This document shows, in pieces, positions 36,082-43,610 of a stretch of 64,000 nt of DNA (positions within the stretch are counted from its first letter, which is position 1; the number at the start of each line of letters is the position of its first letter). Below the pieces are notes generated by a model. That model had not been told where the DNA came from. It saw only the letters and a program-made list of their open reading frames with translations, and searched no databases. The DNA comes from Opitutaceae bacterium (GTDB taxonomy: Bacteria; Verrucomicrobiota; Verrucomicrobiia; Opitutales; Opitutaceae), in contig JADJTK010000010.1 in assembly GCA_016711225.1 (NCBI GenBank), forward strand, positions 124,001-188,000, given 5' to 3'. Made by a program: the position numbers and the translations under genes.

Positions 36082-38574
36082 TTACGCCAGCGACGAGGCG
36101 GTCCTGCGGCCGTCGAAGAGGTCGAGCTGATTGCGGAGCGCTGCGTTACCGATGCTCTCGTCTAAGGCGAAGCGGTAGCCCATCTGCCGATAGGCGGTCG
36201 CCCGACGCCGAAACATCGCGAGCGTGATGGGGTGGTTCTCATCGAGGTAGTCGTAGACTCGAATCTCCTCTTTGCCCGCATGCTCGCGGTGCAGTCGGCC
36301 CGCGTATTGGATCAGTCGCCCCTTGAAGGAGAGCGGCATTGCGAGAAACAGAGTATCGAGTCGCGGCAGATCAAAGCCCTCGCCGATCAGCGAGGCGGTC
36401 GCGAAGATGACGTAGCTCTTGCCCTCTGTCGCTCGGGCTTCGATCTCGGCACGGATCTCGCGCCGGCGTTTGATGCCGTCGCGGCTCAAGACTCGAAACA
36501 GGGTCACATCCTCGGCTCCGCGGAGTCGGGTGAGCGCCGCCTCGATGCTCTTGAGATGGGCGATGCGATCCGAGAGGACCAGTGGGCAACGCCCCTCGCC
36601 GATGGCGCCCCATATGTCGGCGGCGATTTGCTCGGTGCGGCCCGCGTCTTCGACCAGCGCTTGCCAGATTTCGTGGATGGGAGGTTTGGGGCCGAGTTCG
36701 GAGCGCAGGTGAAATGAACTCTTCCGGACGAAGACGATCCGAGGGACGGACTCCTCGGCCGGCGCTGCGAGGGTGTGTCGGATTGGACCGCACTGGAGGT
36801 GGAGCAACCGTTCGAGGCCGTCCTTGCGTTGCGGTGTGGCAGTGAGGCCGACGATGTGCCGACAGGTGCAGGCCTTTAGTAACGCCTCGAACGAAACCGC
36901 GGGCACGTGGTGGCATTCGTCGACGATGATCAGTCCGTACTGGGCGAAGACCTCGGCTGGGTTCTGGTGGCGGGCGAGGCTGGGCAGCATCGCGATATCG
37001 AAGCGGCCGGTGAGCTTGGTGGCCTTTCCGCGCCAGACGCCGACTTCCTTCTTCTTCAGACCGAGGAAACGCATGACTTCCTGGCGCCACTGATCGAGGA
37101 GCACGGCGCGGTGCACGAGCACCAGTGTGGAGGTGCGGTGACGCGCGATCAACGCGCAGCCCATGACGGTTTTCCCGGCACCCGGCGGCGCGGAGAGCAC
37201 GCCGTATTCATGTGGTACCATCGCCCGCACGGCGCGTTCCTGCTCCGGTCGCGGTTCGCCCGTGAATTTCCAGCGGATGCGGCGGGCGGTCGGCCGGGCG
37301 TCGTGGACCGTCACGGTTGCACCGGCGTCCTCGATGAGGCGCTGCGTTTCATCGAGGACGCCGCGCGGAAGGACGAGGCGGTCCGGGTGCCACTCGCCAG
37401 CGAAGAGGAAGCGAGGAGTGTCGTAGGTCGGGAAGCGTAGCCGTTGCTTCTCGTAGAAGACCGGGTTGGCGAAGGTTGCGAGTCGTCTCAGGTTGGCGAT
37501 GAGCGCTGGAGGCAGAGTCGTACGCGGGATGTGGATTGCGGCGTCGAGGCGCAGTGTGACCTCGCCCTGAATCGTGGTGGCATTGATTCTCGGGCACGAA
37601 AGGTCGAGCGTGCGTTCGTCGTTCTCAAGCGAGAAGGCGGAGCCGGCGTCGGTCGTTGAAGCGCTGAGGGGCTCGGGCGGGGCGAGCCGCTCCAGCAGCC
37701 GGTCGAGTTCATCGCGAGTCAGGCGGCGGATTGATGCGAGGAATGCCCACTGGTCGGTGTAGGGCTCGCGCCGCTCGTCGAGGAAGACGGTGTTGCCCAA
37801 TTGGCGTGGGACCTTGGCGAGCGGCAGCGCAATGAGGTTGCCGAAGCCGCCTGCTGGCATCGTGTCCTGATTGGGGAACAACCGGTCGTATGCGCTCAGG
37901 CTCATCGATGGCCGTGCGGCGGAGGCCTTCGCCAGCAAGATGGTTCCGAGTCGGCGCGCGAGCACGGCCGGCACTGGTTCGGCGAAGAAGATCCAGGCGT
38001 GGGCGCCGTTGCCCGAACGCGAGCGTTCGACCGCCACGGGCACTTGCGCGTTTGCTGCGGTTTGGCGATAAGTCTGTACGTCGTCCCACCAGCCGTCGCC
38101 GTCGAAGTCCGCGGCGAGGAAGATGCAGGAATCGTCCTCGCGGATCGCGTAGCTGCCGATCGTGTGCGCGCCGCGTAGATGGGCTTCGACGGCCGCGGCG
38201 TCGAGCAGCGGGAATTTCTGGTGACGGCACTCGGAGCACTTGACCTTCGGTTTCGCGCAAAGCGGGCGCTGCCACTCGTTGGCGCAGGCCGGGGAGTAGC
38301 CTTTCTTGCCCGTCTTTGGGGTCTCCCAGAACTTTGGAAAGACTGAGCGGCGAGCGCCGAACAACGAGAGGAACAGGGCGACCTTTTCCGCCGGCAGCGC
38401 CGGTATTCCTGGGATCGAGGCGAGCGGCGTGAGCGGAAGTGCGTCGTGTATCGAGTTCGCCAGCGTTCGAAGCTCTGTCTCCAGTTGTTGCCTCTCGTCA
38501 TCCAGAGCAGCCAACCGTGCACGGATCGCTCGGACCTGCGCTGTGCCTTTGGATGCTGGATCCTGTGTTGGCAT
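36082..38574 (-). CDS. TOTE-type archaeo-eukaryotic primase fused to SF2 helicase
   Basis: This 830-residue multidomain protein has a coiled-coil start (residues about 12-42), a probable zinc site from C97, C106, C113 and C116, then an archaeo-eukaryotic primase-like domain with catalytic-type D156-x-D158 in FLAADFDGDGWW and RSRSGNGAHAWIFF. The C-terminal half is an SF2 helicase: Walker A APPGAGKTVMG, DECH box LIIVDECHHVPA, GLTATPQRKDGLER and motif VI IQYAGRLHRE. This resembles proteins described as TOTE conflict-system primase-helicases, linked to defence against mobile elements. The ATG at 38574 was chosen because the open frame upstream runs antisense to the addiction-module genes. Confidence 0.85.
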   Translation of the reverse strand: MPTQDPASKGTAQVRAIRARLAALDDERQQLETELRTLANSIHDALPLTPLASIPGIPALPAEKVALFLSLFGARRSVFPKFWETPKTGKKGYSPACANEWQRPLCAKPKVKCSECRHQKFPLLDAAAVEAHLRGAHTIGSYAIREDDSCIFLAADFDGDGWWDDVQTYRQTAANAQVPVAVERSRSGNGAHAWIFFAEPVPAVLARRLGTILLAKASAARPSMSLSAYDRLFPNQDTMPAGGFGNLIALPLAKVPRQLGNTVFLDERREPYTDQWAFLASIRRLTRDELDRLLERLAPPEPLSASTTDAGSAFSLENDERTLDLSCPRINATTIQGEVTLRLDAAIHIPRTTLPPALIANLRRLATFANPVFYEKQRLRFPTYDTPRFLFAGEWHPDRLVLPRGVLDETQRLIEDAGATVTVHDARPTARRIRWKFTGEPRPEQERAVRAMVPHEYGVLSAPPGAGKTVMGCALIARHRTSTLVLVHRAVLLDQWRQEVMRFLGLKKKEVGVWRGKATKLTGRFDIAMLPSLARHQNPAEVFAQYGLIIVDECHHVPAVSFEALLKACTCRHIVGLTATPQRKDGLERLLHLQCGPIRHTLAAPAEESVPRIVFVRKSSFHLRSELGPKPPIHEIWQALVEDAGRTEQIAADIWGAIGEGRCPLVLSDRIAHLKSIEAALTRLRGAEDVTLFRVLSRDGIKRRREIRAEIEARATEGKSYVIFATASLIGEGFDLPRLDTLFLAMPLSFKGRLIQYAGRLHREHAGKEEIRVYDYLDENHPITLAMFRRRATAYRQMGYRFALDESIGNAALRNQLDLFDGRRTASSLA

Positions 38575-38694
38575 CAAGGGCAAGGCAGCAGCGCGCGGAG
38601 GCTGACGACAACCCACAAGTTCCGTGGTCGAGTCCTGTGGGACGCCGGAAATCCGCCACTTGCCAGGCCTGCGCCGGCGGCTAGTCTGCCTGCC

Positions 38695-38928
38695 ATGAAC
38701 GCCGCCATTGCCAAGGAAGTCGCCGTGCTCTCGCCCGATCAGCGTATCGAGTTGATTGGCGAGATCTGGAACACTTTGGCGGCGACTCCTGAGACCGTTC
38801 CCGTGCCGGAGTCGCACCGGGTTGAGTTGGCTCGCCGAGTCGAGGCTCATCGTGCTGCCCCGGACGAGCTGATCCCGTGGGAACAGGTTGAGGCCCAGAT
38901 CGACGAACAACTGCGGAAGCGCCCATGA
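38695..38928 (+). CDS. Addiction-module antitoxin component (TIGR02574-like)
   Basis: This 77-residue acidic protein resembles the putative addiction-module component family: LSPDQRIELIGEIWNTLAATP, HRVELARRVEAHRAAPDELIPWEQVEAQI. The stop overlaps the start of the ParE-like gene in an ATGA junction, the standard antitoxin-toxin arrangement. It should bind and neutralise the downstream toxin. It is divergent from the primase-helicase gene with 120 bases between starts. Confidence 0.88.
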   Translation: MNAAIAKEVAVLSPDQRIELIGEIWNTLAATPETVPVPESHRVELARRVEAHRAAPDELIPWEQVEAQIDEQLRKRP

Positions 38929-39224
38929 GTCGATTGGTCGCGTTCGTCTCGCTCGCCTCGGCTGAGTATGCTGACGCGATCGTATGGTACGAAGACGCGC
39001 GGGCTGGCCTCGGGGAGGAATTCCGGTCTTCCGTTCAAGGCATGCTCCGCCTCGTTGGCGAGCGACCAAAGGTCTTCGCGGTGCATCCTCGTACTGGATT
39101 GCGACGGGCGCTCGTGCCGCGCTTCCCCTATGTGATCCACTTCGAGGCAACCGAGGAACGCATTGTTGTCTTCGCCGTCTTCCACGCGAAGCGCGATCCG
39201 GGGCAGATTATCGAGCGGCTGTGA
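38925..39224 (+). CDS. RelE/ParE-family toxin
   Basis: This 99-residue protein has the RelE/ParE pattern: FVSLASAEYADAIVWYEDAR, LGEEFRSSVQ, a central HPRTGLRRALVPRFPYVIHFE and the final ERIVVFAVFHAKRDP. It overlaps the antitoxin gene by 4 bases. RelE-fold toxins either cleave mRNA or poison gyrase (ParE); this sequence lies in the ParE-like branch by pattern, so the target is not certain. The pair is complete and appears intact. Confidence 0.88.
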   Translation: MSRLVAFVSLASAEYADAIVWYEDARAGLGEEFRSSVQGMLRLVGERPKVFAVHPRTGLRRALVPRFPYVIHFEATEERIVVFAVFHAKRDPGQIIERL

Positions 39225-39320
39225 TTGGGTATCGCTGACTCTGTCGCTGGTGGCCGATTCGGTGGCGACGCTACCCGGGGCCGGTTCCGATAGCGGCGCA
39301 TAAGTATCCGCAAATCGGTG

Positions 39321-39677
39321 TTATGGCCACCGCTCTCCAAACCCAGCCATGTACTTCGGGTTGGTCGCGAGATCGCGCGGCAATCCCTTGAGCGAGCCGG
39401 CCAGATCATGGGCCAGGTCGTAGCAGGTGGATTCGCCGCCGGTGAGCCGGCCTTCGAGCGATTTGGTCACGCACTCTCGCACCAAGGCGGACTTGGTGGT
39501 GCCGCGTACGCGGGATTCCTTTTCCAGCATCTCCAGCAGACGATCCGGCAATCTCAGGGAAATGGTGGGCGCGCGAATCGGATGGTACCGGCAAACCTCG
39601 CGCGCAATACCCGATTTGCTGAGGCGGCGCAGTGGGTCTTCCAGGAACACGCTGCGCTGACGCACAAGCTCAGCCAA
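39321..39677 (-). CDS. Ribbon-helix-helix antitoxin without visible toxin partner
   Basis: The core APTISLRLPDRLLEMLEKES followed by TTKSALVRECVTKSLEG is a CopG-like ribbon-helix-helix DNA-binding domain. The tail CYDLAHDLAGSLKGLPRDLATNPKYM resembles RHH antitoxins usually paired with PIN-domain toxins. No ATG is available; TTG at 39677 or GTG at 39665 or 39650 are possible starts, and sequence before residue 33 may not be translated. Only 96 bases separate its stop from the ParE gene, so no downstream toxin gene is present. Confidence 0.65.
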   Translation of the reverse strand: MAELVRQRSVFLEDPLRRLSKSGIAREVCRYHPIRAPTISLRLPDRLLEMLEKESRVRGTTKSALVRECVTKSLEGRLTGGESTCYDLAHDLAGSLKGLPRDLATNPKYMAGFGERWP

Positions 39678-39990
39678 TGAACGAGCCGGTGTTCCTGTGG
39701 CTCAACGGCGTGATCGTGCTGCGGCCGACCGACGAGCTCAACGCGGCGATGATCGCCATCGCCGAGCGGAGGATGGGCAAGCCGGAGCTGGCGTCGCTGT
39801 TCCGGCGGTCGGGAAGGCCTGCTCAATCAAAAATGGCACGGGGATGGGCGCTCAACCAGCGCTCCTGGGGTGTGGGTTCCCTGGGGATTGTCCCTGCCCC
39901 TCGGCCGGCTGCTTTTACTGGCAGCGGAACCACCATCCACCCAATCATCTCTTATCGATCACGGGGGCGTTTCCCTTCCATCTGCATGCC

Positions 39991-40686
39991 TCACAAACGG
40001 GTTGTCTCCGTATAGATTCGATCAAGATGGGAATACAAATCGATGAGCCGGTGAAGAGAGGTTAGTCCCTTTTTTAACCTCCCGATTTCCCGTTCCCAAC
40101 CTGCAACGGATCGCTCAAGGGAAGACACCATAAGCCCCGTGCCTGCGCCAGCAGATGGAGCTGCCTGCTCCTTCGCGAGCTTGGCTCTATCCTCATCCAG
40201 AAGGCGCTCTTCCTTGTCGATTTGGGCCTTAACGCGGTCAACGTCAGCCATCAGGTCCTCAAGCGAATGCGGCCTTTTTGCCCAATCATGCAATACCGAC
40301 GCTTCATTTCGGGACAGCTTCTGAATCTCGGCCTCAATAAGCTGCGGGATAGCCGAGAGCTGCGCCGCTTGGACAGTGAGCCGATTCTGAATCTCCAACT
40401 GTTCCTTCTGTCCCCTCAACTCTTCCCTTGTTAGCTCCATCTCCTTCCGTTGCAGGCTCAGCTCCTCGCGTTGCAGGTAGACGGTGTAGATGATGGCGGC
40501 AAAAGCCAACCCTGAGAAAAGCGTGTTCAGCGCTCCGAACGCATCACCGAATGTACCTGTGACAATATTACAATGGGCCAGAACGGCAAAACCCAGCCAG
40601 AGGACTGTGCCTACGAGAATCGCGCCCCAGAAAATCCCCATCGGGACATTGCGATAATTTCTTACTTCCCTCGGGACTTCTTCCAT
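39991..40686 (-). CDS. Two-helix membrane protein with long coiled coil, AbiC-like
   Basis: This 231-residue protein has two N-terminal membrane helices (MGIFWGAILVGTVLWLGFAV and LFSGLAFAAIIYTVYL). A long charged coiled coil follows (REELSLQRKEMELTREELRG, then NRLTVQAAQLSAIP), and then another heptad-rich region. The layout FGALNTLFSGLAFAAIIYTV plus QREELSLQRKE is shared with putative phage abortive-infection (AbiC-like) proteins and other membrane-anchored coiled coils. The gene is visibly less GC-rich than its surroundings, which suggests recent transfer. A defence role is plausible but not shown. Confidence 0.65.
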   Translation of the reverse strand: MEEVPREVRNYRNVPMGIFWGAILVGTVLWLGFAVLAHCNIVTGTFGDAFGALNTLFSGLAFAAIIYTVYLQREELSLQRKEMELTREELRGQKEQLEIQNRLTVQAAQLSAIPQLIEAEIQKLSRNEASVLHDWAKRPHSLEDLMADVDRVKAQIDKEERLLDEDRAKLAKEQAAPSAGAGTGLMVSSLERSVAGWEREIGRLKKGLTSLHRLIDLYSHLDRIYTETTRL

Positions 40687-40999
40687 TTGCCATCACACCT
40701 AGCAGTAGTGTCGTGCTTGAGGCAAGCGGACTGAGCCGACGGTCGCCCGATCAAGGTCGGTCTATGAAGAGAACCCGCCTTCAATTGGTTTCGAAGGGCC
40801 CATATCGTATCTCGCAACAAGCGTCACCGGTCCACTGTATTGGTTACTCGATCTCAGGGCGTACGCGCCATGCATTCCCCACCTCGCCCGTTTTGCATTC
40901 ACCCATGTCGTAGGAGCGAACCCAGACTCAGGCGTCGTGATCATATTAAGTACGAGACCGCGGCGACGGCCAATGCCAGCACTGGCCCTACGATCAAGA
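40687..40999. other. Intergenic region, no gene seen
   Basis: This 313-base region lies between two minus-strand genes of the accessory island. It has lower GC than the flanking core genome, short unconvincing frames and no clear repeat. Confidence 0.45.
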
Positions 41000-41404
41000 T
41001 TAGGCATCCGCTAGATGTCGGCGCACCACCTCCAGCCTTTGCCGCTGGTAAGGTCCGAGCCGTTTGCTGGGGCTTGGCCGACGTTTTCGCGGCCTCGGGC
41101 ACGCGACAAGCACCTCCTTCGCGAGCTCGTCGCGTGGGCTATCCTCCCAATAACGATTCTTGGCCGACAGGTGTTTAACCATCACCGCCAACTGCACCTT
41201 GGTGAGCTTTTTGTAGCCCCAGCGGGTACGTAGCGTCTCGTCGTTGAGGTAGTCGCCAGCCTCGTTGATCTTGGCATTGCGACCGTCCCGCAGGTACATC
41301 AACCGCTGTTTGGCCTTGGCGTACGTGAGTCCGTCCGGGTTCCCGCCGAGATCCCGGATCTCTGTGATTTGCTCAGGAGTCGCAGTGCGAGGGTCGTCTT
41401 GCAT
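41000..41404 (-). CDS. Hypothetical basic protein of the accessory island
   Basis: This 134-residue protein reads ATPEQITEIRDLGGNPDGL, then YAKAKQRLMYLRDGRN, RWGYKKLTKVQLAVMVKHL, ending in a strongly basic tail (PRPRKRRPSPSKRLGPYQRQ). I do not recognise a family. The basic tail would suit nucleic-acid binding. The ATG at 41404 was chosen because sequence upstream of it in the open frame looks non-coding. Its neighbours are mobile and addiction elements, so transfer is likely. Confidence 0.5.
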   Translation of the reverse strand: MQDDPRTATPEQITEIRDLGGNPDGLTYAKAKQRLMYLRDGRNAKINEAGDYLNDETLRTRWGYKKLTKVQLAVMVKHLSAKNRYWEDSPRDELAKEVLVACPRPRKRRPSPSKRLGPYQRQRLEVVRRHLADA

Positions 41405-41622
41405 GTAAATTGCACTACGACATGGCCGAATCTCCAGCAACCCAATTGGGTTTCTCGCCCGCTCACACCTCACACTGAGTTCGTGGGTTCCAGATAGGCC
41501 GAGCGGGCAGGAAACGGGGCAAAAACGGGGGCTGGCTAACCAAGGGGGGCAAACCAAGGGAGTTGGCCGTTGTTTGTTGGTTCTGTACGATCAGGCCGAC
41601 TCGTTCCGTTCCCGGGAAGATA

Positions 41623-41645
41623 GGCGGGCGTGGAAGCCCGCCCCA
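41623..41645. repeat. REP-like hairpin, GGCGGGC family
   Basis: GGCGGGC at 41623-41629 pairs with GCCCGCC at 41636-41642 around GTGGAA. It is a partial copy of the palindrome family seen at 17381-17448 and 57278-57302. Confidence 0.6.
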
Positions 41646-41656
41646 TAGACGGAGAG

Positions 41657-41760
41657 CCCAGCGGGGGGACCTTCGTGATCTCAATGCCGCGGTTACGCTC
41701 AACGCGGGCAAGCACGGCGTGAAGTGGGAGCAGACCAAAGTCGCTCGCGGCCTGGATTGA
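41657..41760 (+). repeat. Coding-tail repeat related to copy A
   Basis: On the plus strand it reads DLNAAVTLNAGKHGVKWEQ followed by TKVARGLD and a stop. The 35860 element encodes the related tail NAAVARNAGRPGVKWEQ. Both lack a recognisable gene upstream, so they look like remnants or a repeated short element. Confidence 0.5.
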
Positions 41761-41827
41761 GCAGCTTACGGGACAGCCACGGCGATTTTGCGAGAATGGT
41801 CGCCAAGCTGCCCCGTTTTTTCGGTCC

Positions 41828-41875
41828 CTATGTCAGGCGGTGGCGCCAGTAGTCCGGGTGGCGCTCAAGGGCATG
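41828..41875 (-). pseudogene. Remnant of a RelE/ParE toxin C-terminus
   Basis: Directly after the antitoxin at 41865-42113 the minus strand encodes IVAVMPLS and, one frame over, ERHPDYWRHRL before a stop. ParE/RelE toxins often end in a similar I-V-A-V-M...DYW-R pattern. Most of the toxin gene appears deleted, leaving about 15 codons with a frameshift. Confidence 0.4.
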
Positions 41876-42113
41876 ACGGCGACGATCCAACGATCTTGCG
41901 CGCCCGAGCCATGACTTCTTCGCCATCAACGCCCGGTTCGCGACCGCTCCGAATATCGGCTGCGCGGCGACCGATCTCCTCGCGCAACACCGGGCTCAGC
42001 GGCACATCGTCACTGCCGTGCCGGGCGAGCATGATGCGGTCAATCAGTTCGGCCACGGTGTCTTCCGGCAATTGCCGGGTTTCTTCGACGATCTGATCGA
42101 GCGACATGGGCAT
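41865..42113 (-). CDS. Addiction-module antitoxin component, orphan
   Basis: This 82-residue protein resembles addiction-module antitoxin components: MSLDQIVEETRQLPEDTVAE, LIDRIMLARHG, LREEIGRRAADIRSG, ending in GEEVMARARKIVG. The start is ATG at 42113 or 42107. The normal toxin gene that should follow is reduced to a short scar (41828-41875), and the last residues of the antitoxin (SSPSCP) probably come from the deletion junction. It may persist as an antidote or decay; it differs in sequence from the complete module at 38695. Confidence 0.7.
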   Translation of the reverse strand: MPMSLDQIVEETRQLPEDTVAELIDRIMLARHGSDDVPLSPVLREEIGRRAADIRSGREPGVDGEEVMARARKIVGSSPSCP

Positions 42114-42155
42114 AGCGGGCACTGTGCAGGCAGGCCGGTGGGTTTCAACTCCGCT

Positions 42156-42261
42156 CTCGGGCTGGGCTGAGCGGGAGGCGGGGCGGCTCACAGCACGGCA
42201 TTCTTGCGAATGCCGCTACGGGGAAAGCGGCCGAGCTGGAGCTCAGCGTTCCCAGGGGCGG
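42156..42261. repeat. Repeat element copy B
   Basis: CTCGGGCTGGGCTGAGCGGG and the following GGCATTCTTGCGAATGCCGC palindrome, up to GTTCCCAGGGGCGG, parallel 35946-36050 in order and sequence with scattered differences. The two copies flank the primase-helicase/addiction block in direct orientation. Confidence 0.6.
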
Positions 42262-42269
42262 AACCGGAC

Positions 42270-42359
42270 GACGTTCTGGCGAACGTCGCTACGCGGAAAC
42301 GACGAAACCCGGCGCGAGGGCCGGGTTTCGGAGGAGGGCAGCGCGGCACGGACACGAGG
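42270..42359. repeat. Direct repeat C, left side of the HigAB block
   Basis: About 90 bases starting GACGTTCTGGCGAACGTCGC are nearly identical to 43611-43698. It contains a 9-bp hairpin stem AAACCCGGC/GCCGGGTTT (42305-42328). Confidence 0.75.
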
Positions 42360-42443
42360 TTTACCCGCCTCCGGCGGCGCCGAAAGCGACCAGGGTCCGG
42401 CCCTACAGCGGAGCGACTCAGCGCAGGGCGATTTCGACGGTGC

Positions 42444-42743
42444 TCAGGCCGCCGAGGCCAGGGGCTGGATGCGGGCAAGGGAGCGTGACTGGTCGCGTTC
42501 GACCAGCCAGAGGTCGTAGGCGCTCTGCAGGTTGAGCCAGTTGCGCGGGTCTACCTTGAAGAAACGGCCGAGGCGGGCGGCGGTGTCGGCGGTGATGGCG
42601 CGGCGGCCGGCGAGAATTTCGCTCAGCCGGCTTTGCGGAATGCCGGTGGCTTTCGCGGCGGCGAGCTGGGTGATGCCCAGCGGCGCGAAGTATTCCTCGC
42701 GCAGAATCGTGCCGGGATGGGTCATGGGAATCTTGGTGGGCAT
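42444..42743 (-). CDS. higA: HigA-family antitoxin (VapI-type XRE)
   Basis: This 99-residue helix-turn-helix antitoxin has the HigA pattern THPGTILREEYFAPLGITQ, AAAKATGIPQSRLSEILAG, RRAITADTAARLGRFFKVDP and WLNLQSAYDLWLVE. Start codons at 42743 and 42725 are both possible; the second gives the usual MTHPGTILREE beginning. Its cognate RelE-type HigB survives only as a C-terminal scar immediately upstream (42722-42793). The HigB/HigA pair of another family now sits where the toxin should be. Confidence 0.85.
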   Translation of the reverse strand: MPTKIPMTHPGTILREEYFAPLGITQLAAAKATGIPQSRLSEILAGRRAITADTAARLGRFFKVDPRNWLNLQSAYDLWLVERDQSRSLARIQPLASAA

Positions 42744-42793
42744 GGTGTTGGGCGTCGCTGGTAGTCGATGATTTCGACCGCCTCGGCATCGGT
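42722..42793 (-). pseudogene. C-terminal remnant of a RelE-type HigB toxin
   Basis: Immediately after the stop of the HigA gene at 42794, the minus strand reads TDAEAVEIIDYQ in the frame leading into the next higA gene. RelE-type HigB toxins typically end in a D-V-E-I-x-D-Y-H motif just before higA, so this is best read as the last dozen codons of a lost toxin, extended to a stop at 42722 inside higA. Confidence 0.55.
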
Positions 42794-43213
42794 TCATGCC
42801 AGCAACAGATCGGCGCTCACGGCGAAGCGGGCAGAGAGCTTCTTGATGTGCGTGGCGGTGAGGTTGCGCGCGCCTTTGAGGATGCGATACGCGATGGAGC
42901 GGTTGACCCCGAGAATTTGGCCGAGGTCGTCGGCGGTCAGCCCATTATCCGCCAAGAGGAACTTCAGGGTTTCGATGCCGGCGACGGGAGCGGGCTCGGG
43001 CAGGGTCTCGCTTTCGTAATCTTCGACGAGCTTGGCCATCAGTTGAAGATAATCGTCCTGGTCGCGGTTGAGTTTGAAGCCGGCGAGCGAGTGGACGATC
43101 TCGACCGCGTTGTCGTAGGCGGCGCGATCATGGATGGGGCGGGGAACCTGCAGGGCGACCAACTCCGTGTAGGTCGTGGGCAGAGCGGCGGGCTTGAGAG
43201 TGGTGGCTTTCAT
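42794..43213 (-). CDS. higA: HTH antitoxin of a HigB(PF09907)-type module
   Basis: This 139-residue protein is downstream of and overlaps the HigB gene by ATGA. The N-terminal half (TYTELVALQVPRPIHDRAAY, LNRDQDDYLQLMAKLVEDYE) is the toxin-binding type, and the C-terminal half is a helix-turn-helix (LKFLLADNGLTADDLGQILG, VNRSIAYRILKGARNLTATH). Toxin-first order is normal for this class. The start at 43213 overlaps the toxin stop. It should neutralise HigB and repress the operon. Confidence 0.88.
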   Translation of the reverse strand: MKATTLKPAALPTTYTELVALQVPRPIHDRAAYDNAVEIVHSLAGFKLNRDQDDYLQLMAKLVEDYESETLPEPAPVAGIETLKFLLADNGLTADDLGQILGVNRSIAYRILKGARNLTATHIKKLSARFAVSADLLLA

Positions 43214-43515
43214 AGGGAGGCAATCCACGTGTTCTTGCTGTATTCGGCGTGGGTAAGGAAGCGCATGGTGAAGACCTCTTGCCGGTTGTAGTGGATGGCG
43301 GTGATGAGGCGGAAGTCGTTCGTGATGTTGAAGACGGTGACGATGCGTCCGCTCTTGGCGGTCACTTGGTCGGCGTGGGCGAAGGTCTTACGTGTCTGGT
43401 TGAAATCCCGCCATTGGGCGGCGCGGGTGATGCGGAACCAATGGTCGAGCGGTGCGCGTGCCTTTGCATGAGTCCGTTTCGCTGCTTCGAGAAACTTGCG
43501 GGTGATGATGCGCAT
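43210..43515 (-). CDS. higB: HigB-family mRNA interferase toxin (PF09907-like)
   Basis: This 101-residue protein has the HigB_toxin pattern: MRIITRKFLEAAKRTHAKAR, PLDHWFRITRAAQWRDFNQ, KTFAHADQVTAKSGRIVTVF, NDFRLITAIHYNRQEVFTMR and the closing FLTHAEYSKNTW. Members associate with ribosomes and cut mRNA. The ATG at 43515 was preferred because it begins the family homology; the frame extends upstream. It is coupled to the HTH antitoxin by a 4-base overlap. Confidence 0.9.
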   Translation of the reverse strand: MRIITRKFLEAAKRTHAKARAPLDHWFRITRAAQWRDFNQTRKTFAHADQVTAKSGRIVTVFNITNDFRLITAIHYNRQEVFTMRFLTHAEYSKNTWIASL

Positions 43516-43610
43516 GAGACCATGCATGAGAGTGACCGAAAAGGTCACAGCGTCAAGGGCGGAGCAGAGGGCCGGCTTTCGCGGAGGTGGTGTGATTGAG
43601 CGAGATGGCC

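Larger units (their letters stand above)
41405..41864. other. Intergenic region with palindrome and coding-tail remnant
   Basis: The region holds a GGCGGGC hairpin (41623-41645) of the same family as 17381, and a gene-tail remnant at 41657-41760 ending in a TGA. It also contains a toxin scar downstream of the antitoxin at 41865. No intact gene is present. Confidence 0.55.

Noticed and set aside
38575..39150. N-terminal extension of the primase-helicase frame
   Set aside because: The frame is open to 39150 but that part is antisense to the addiction-module pair and has no protein-like features; the ATG at 38574 fits better.
40762..41178. Overlapping short frames on both strands
   Set aside because: Neither shows a recognisable motif; one is mostly antisense to the hypothetical gene at 41000.
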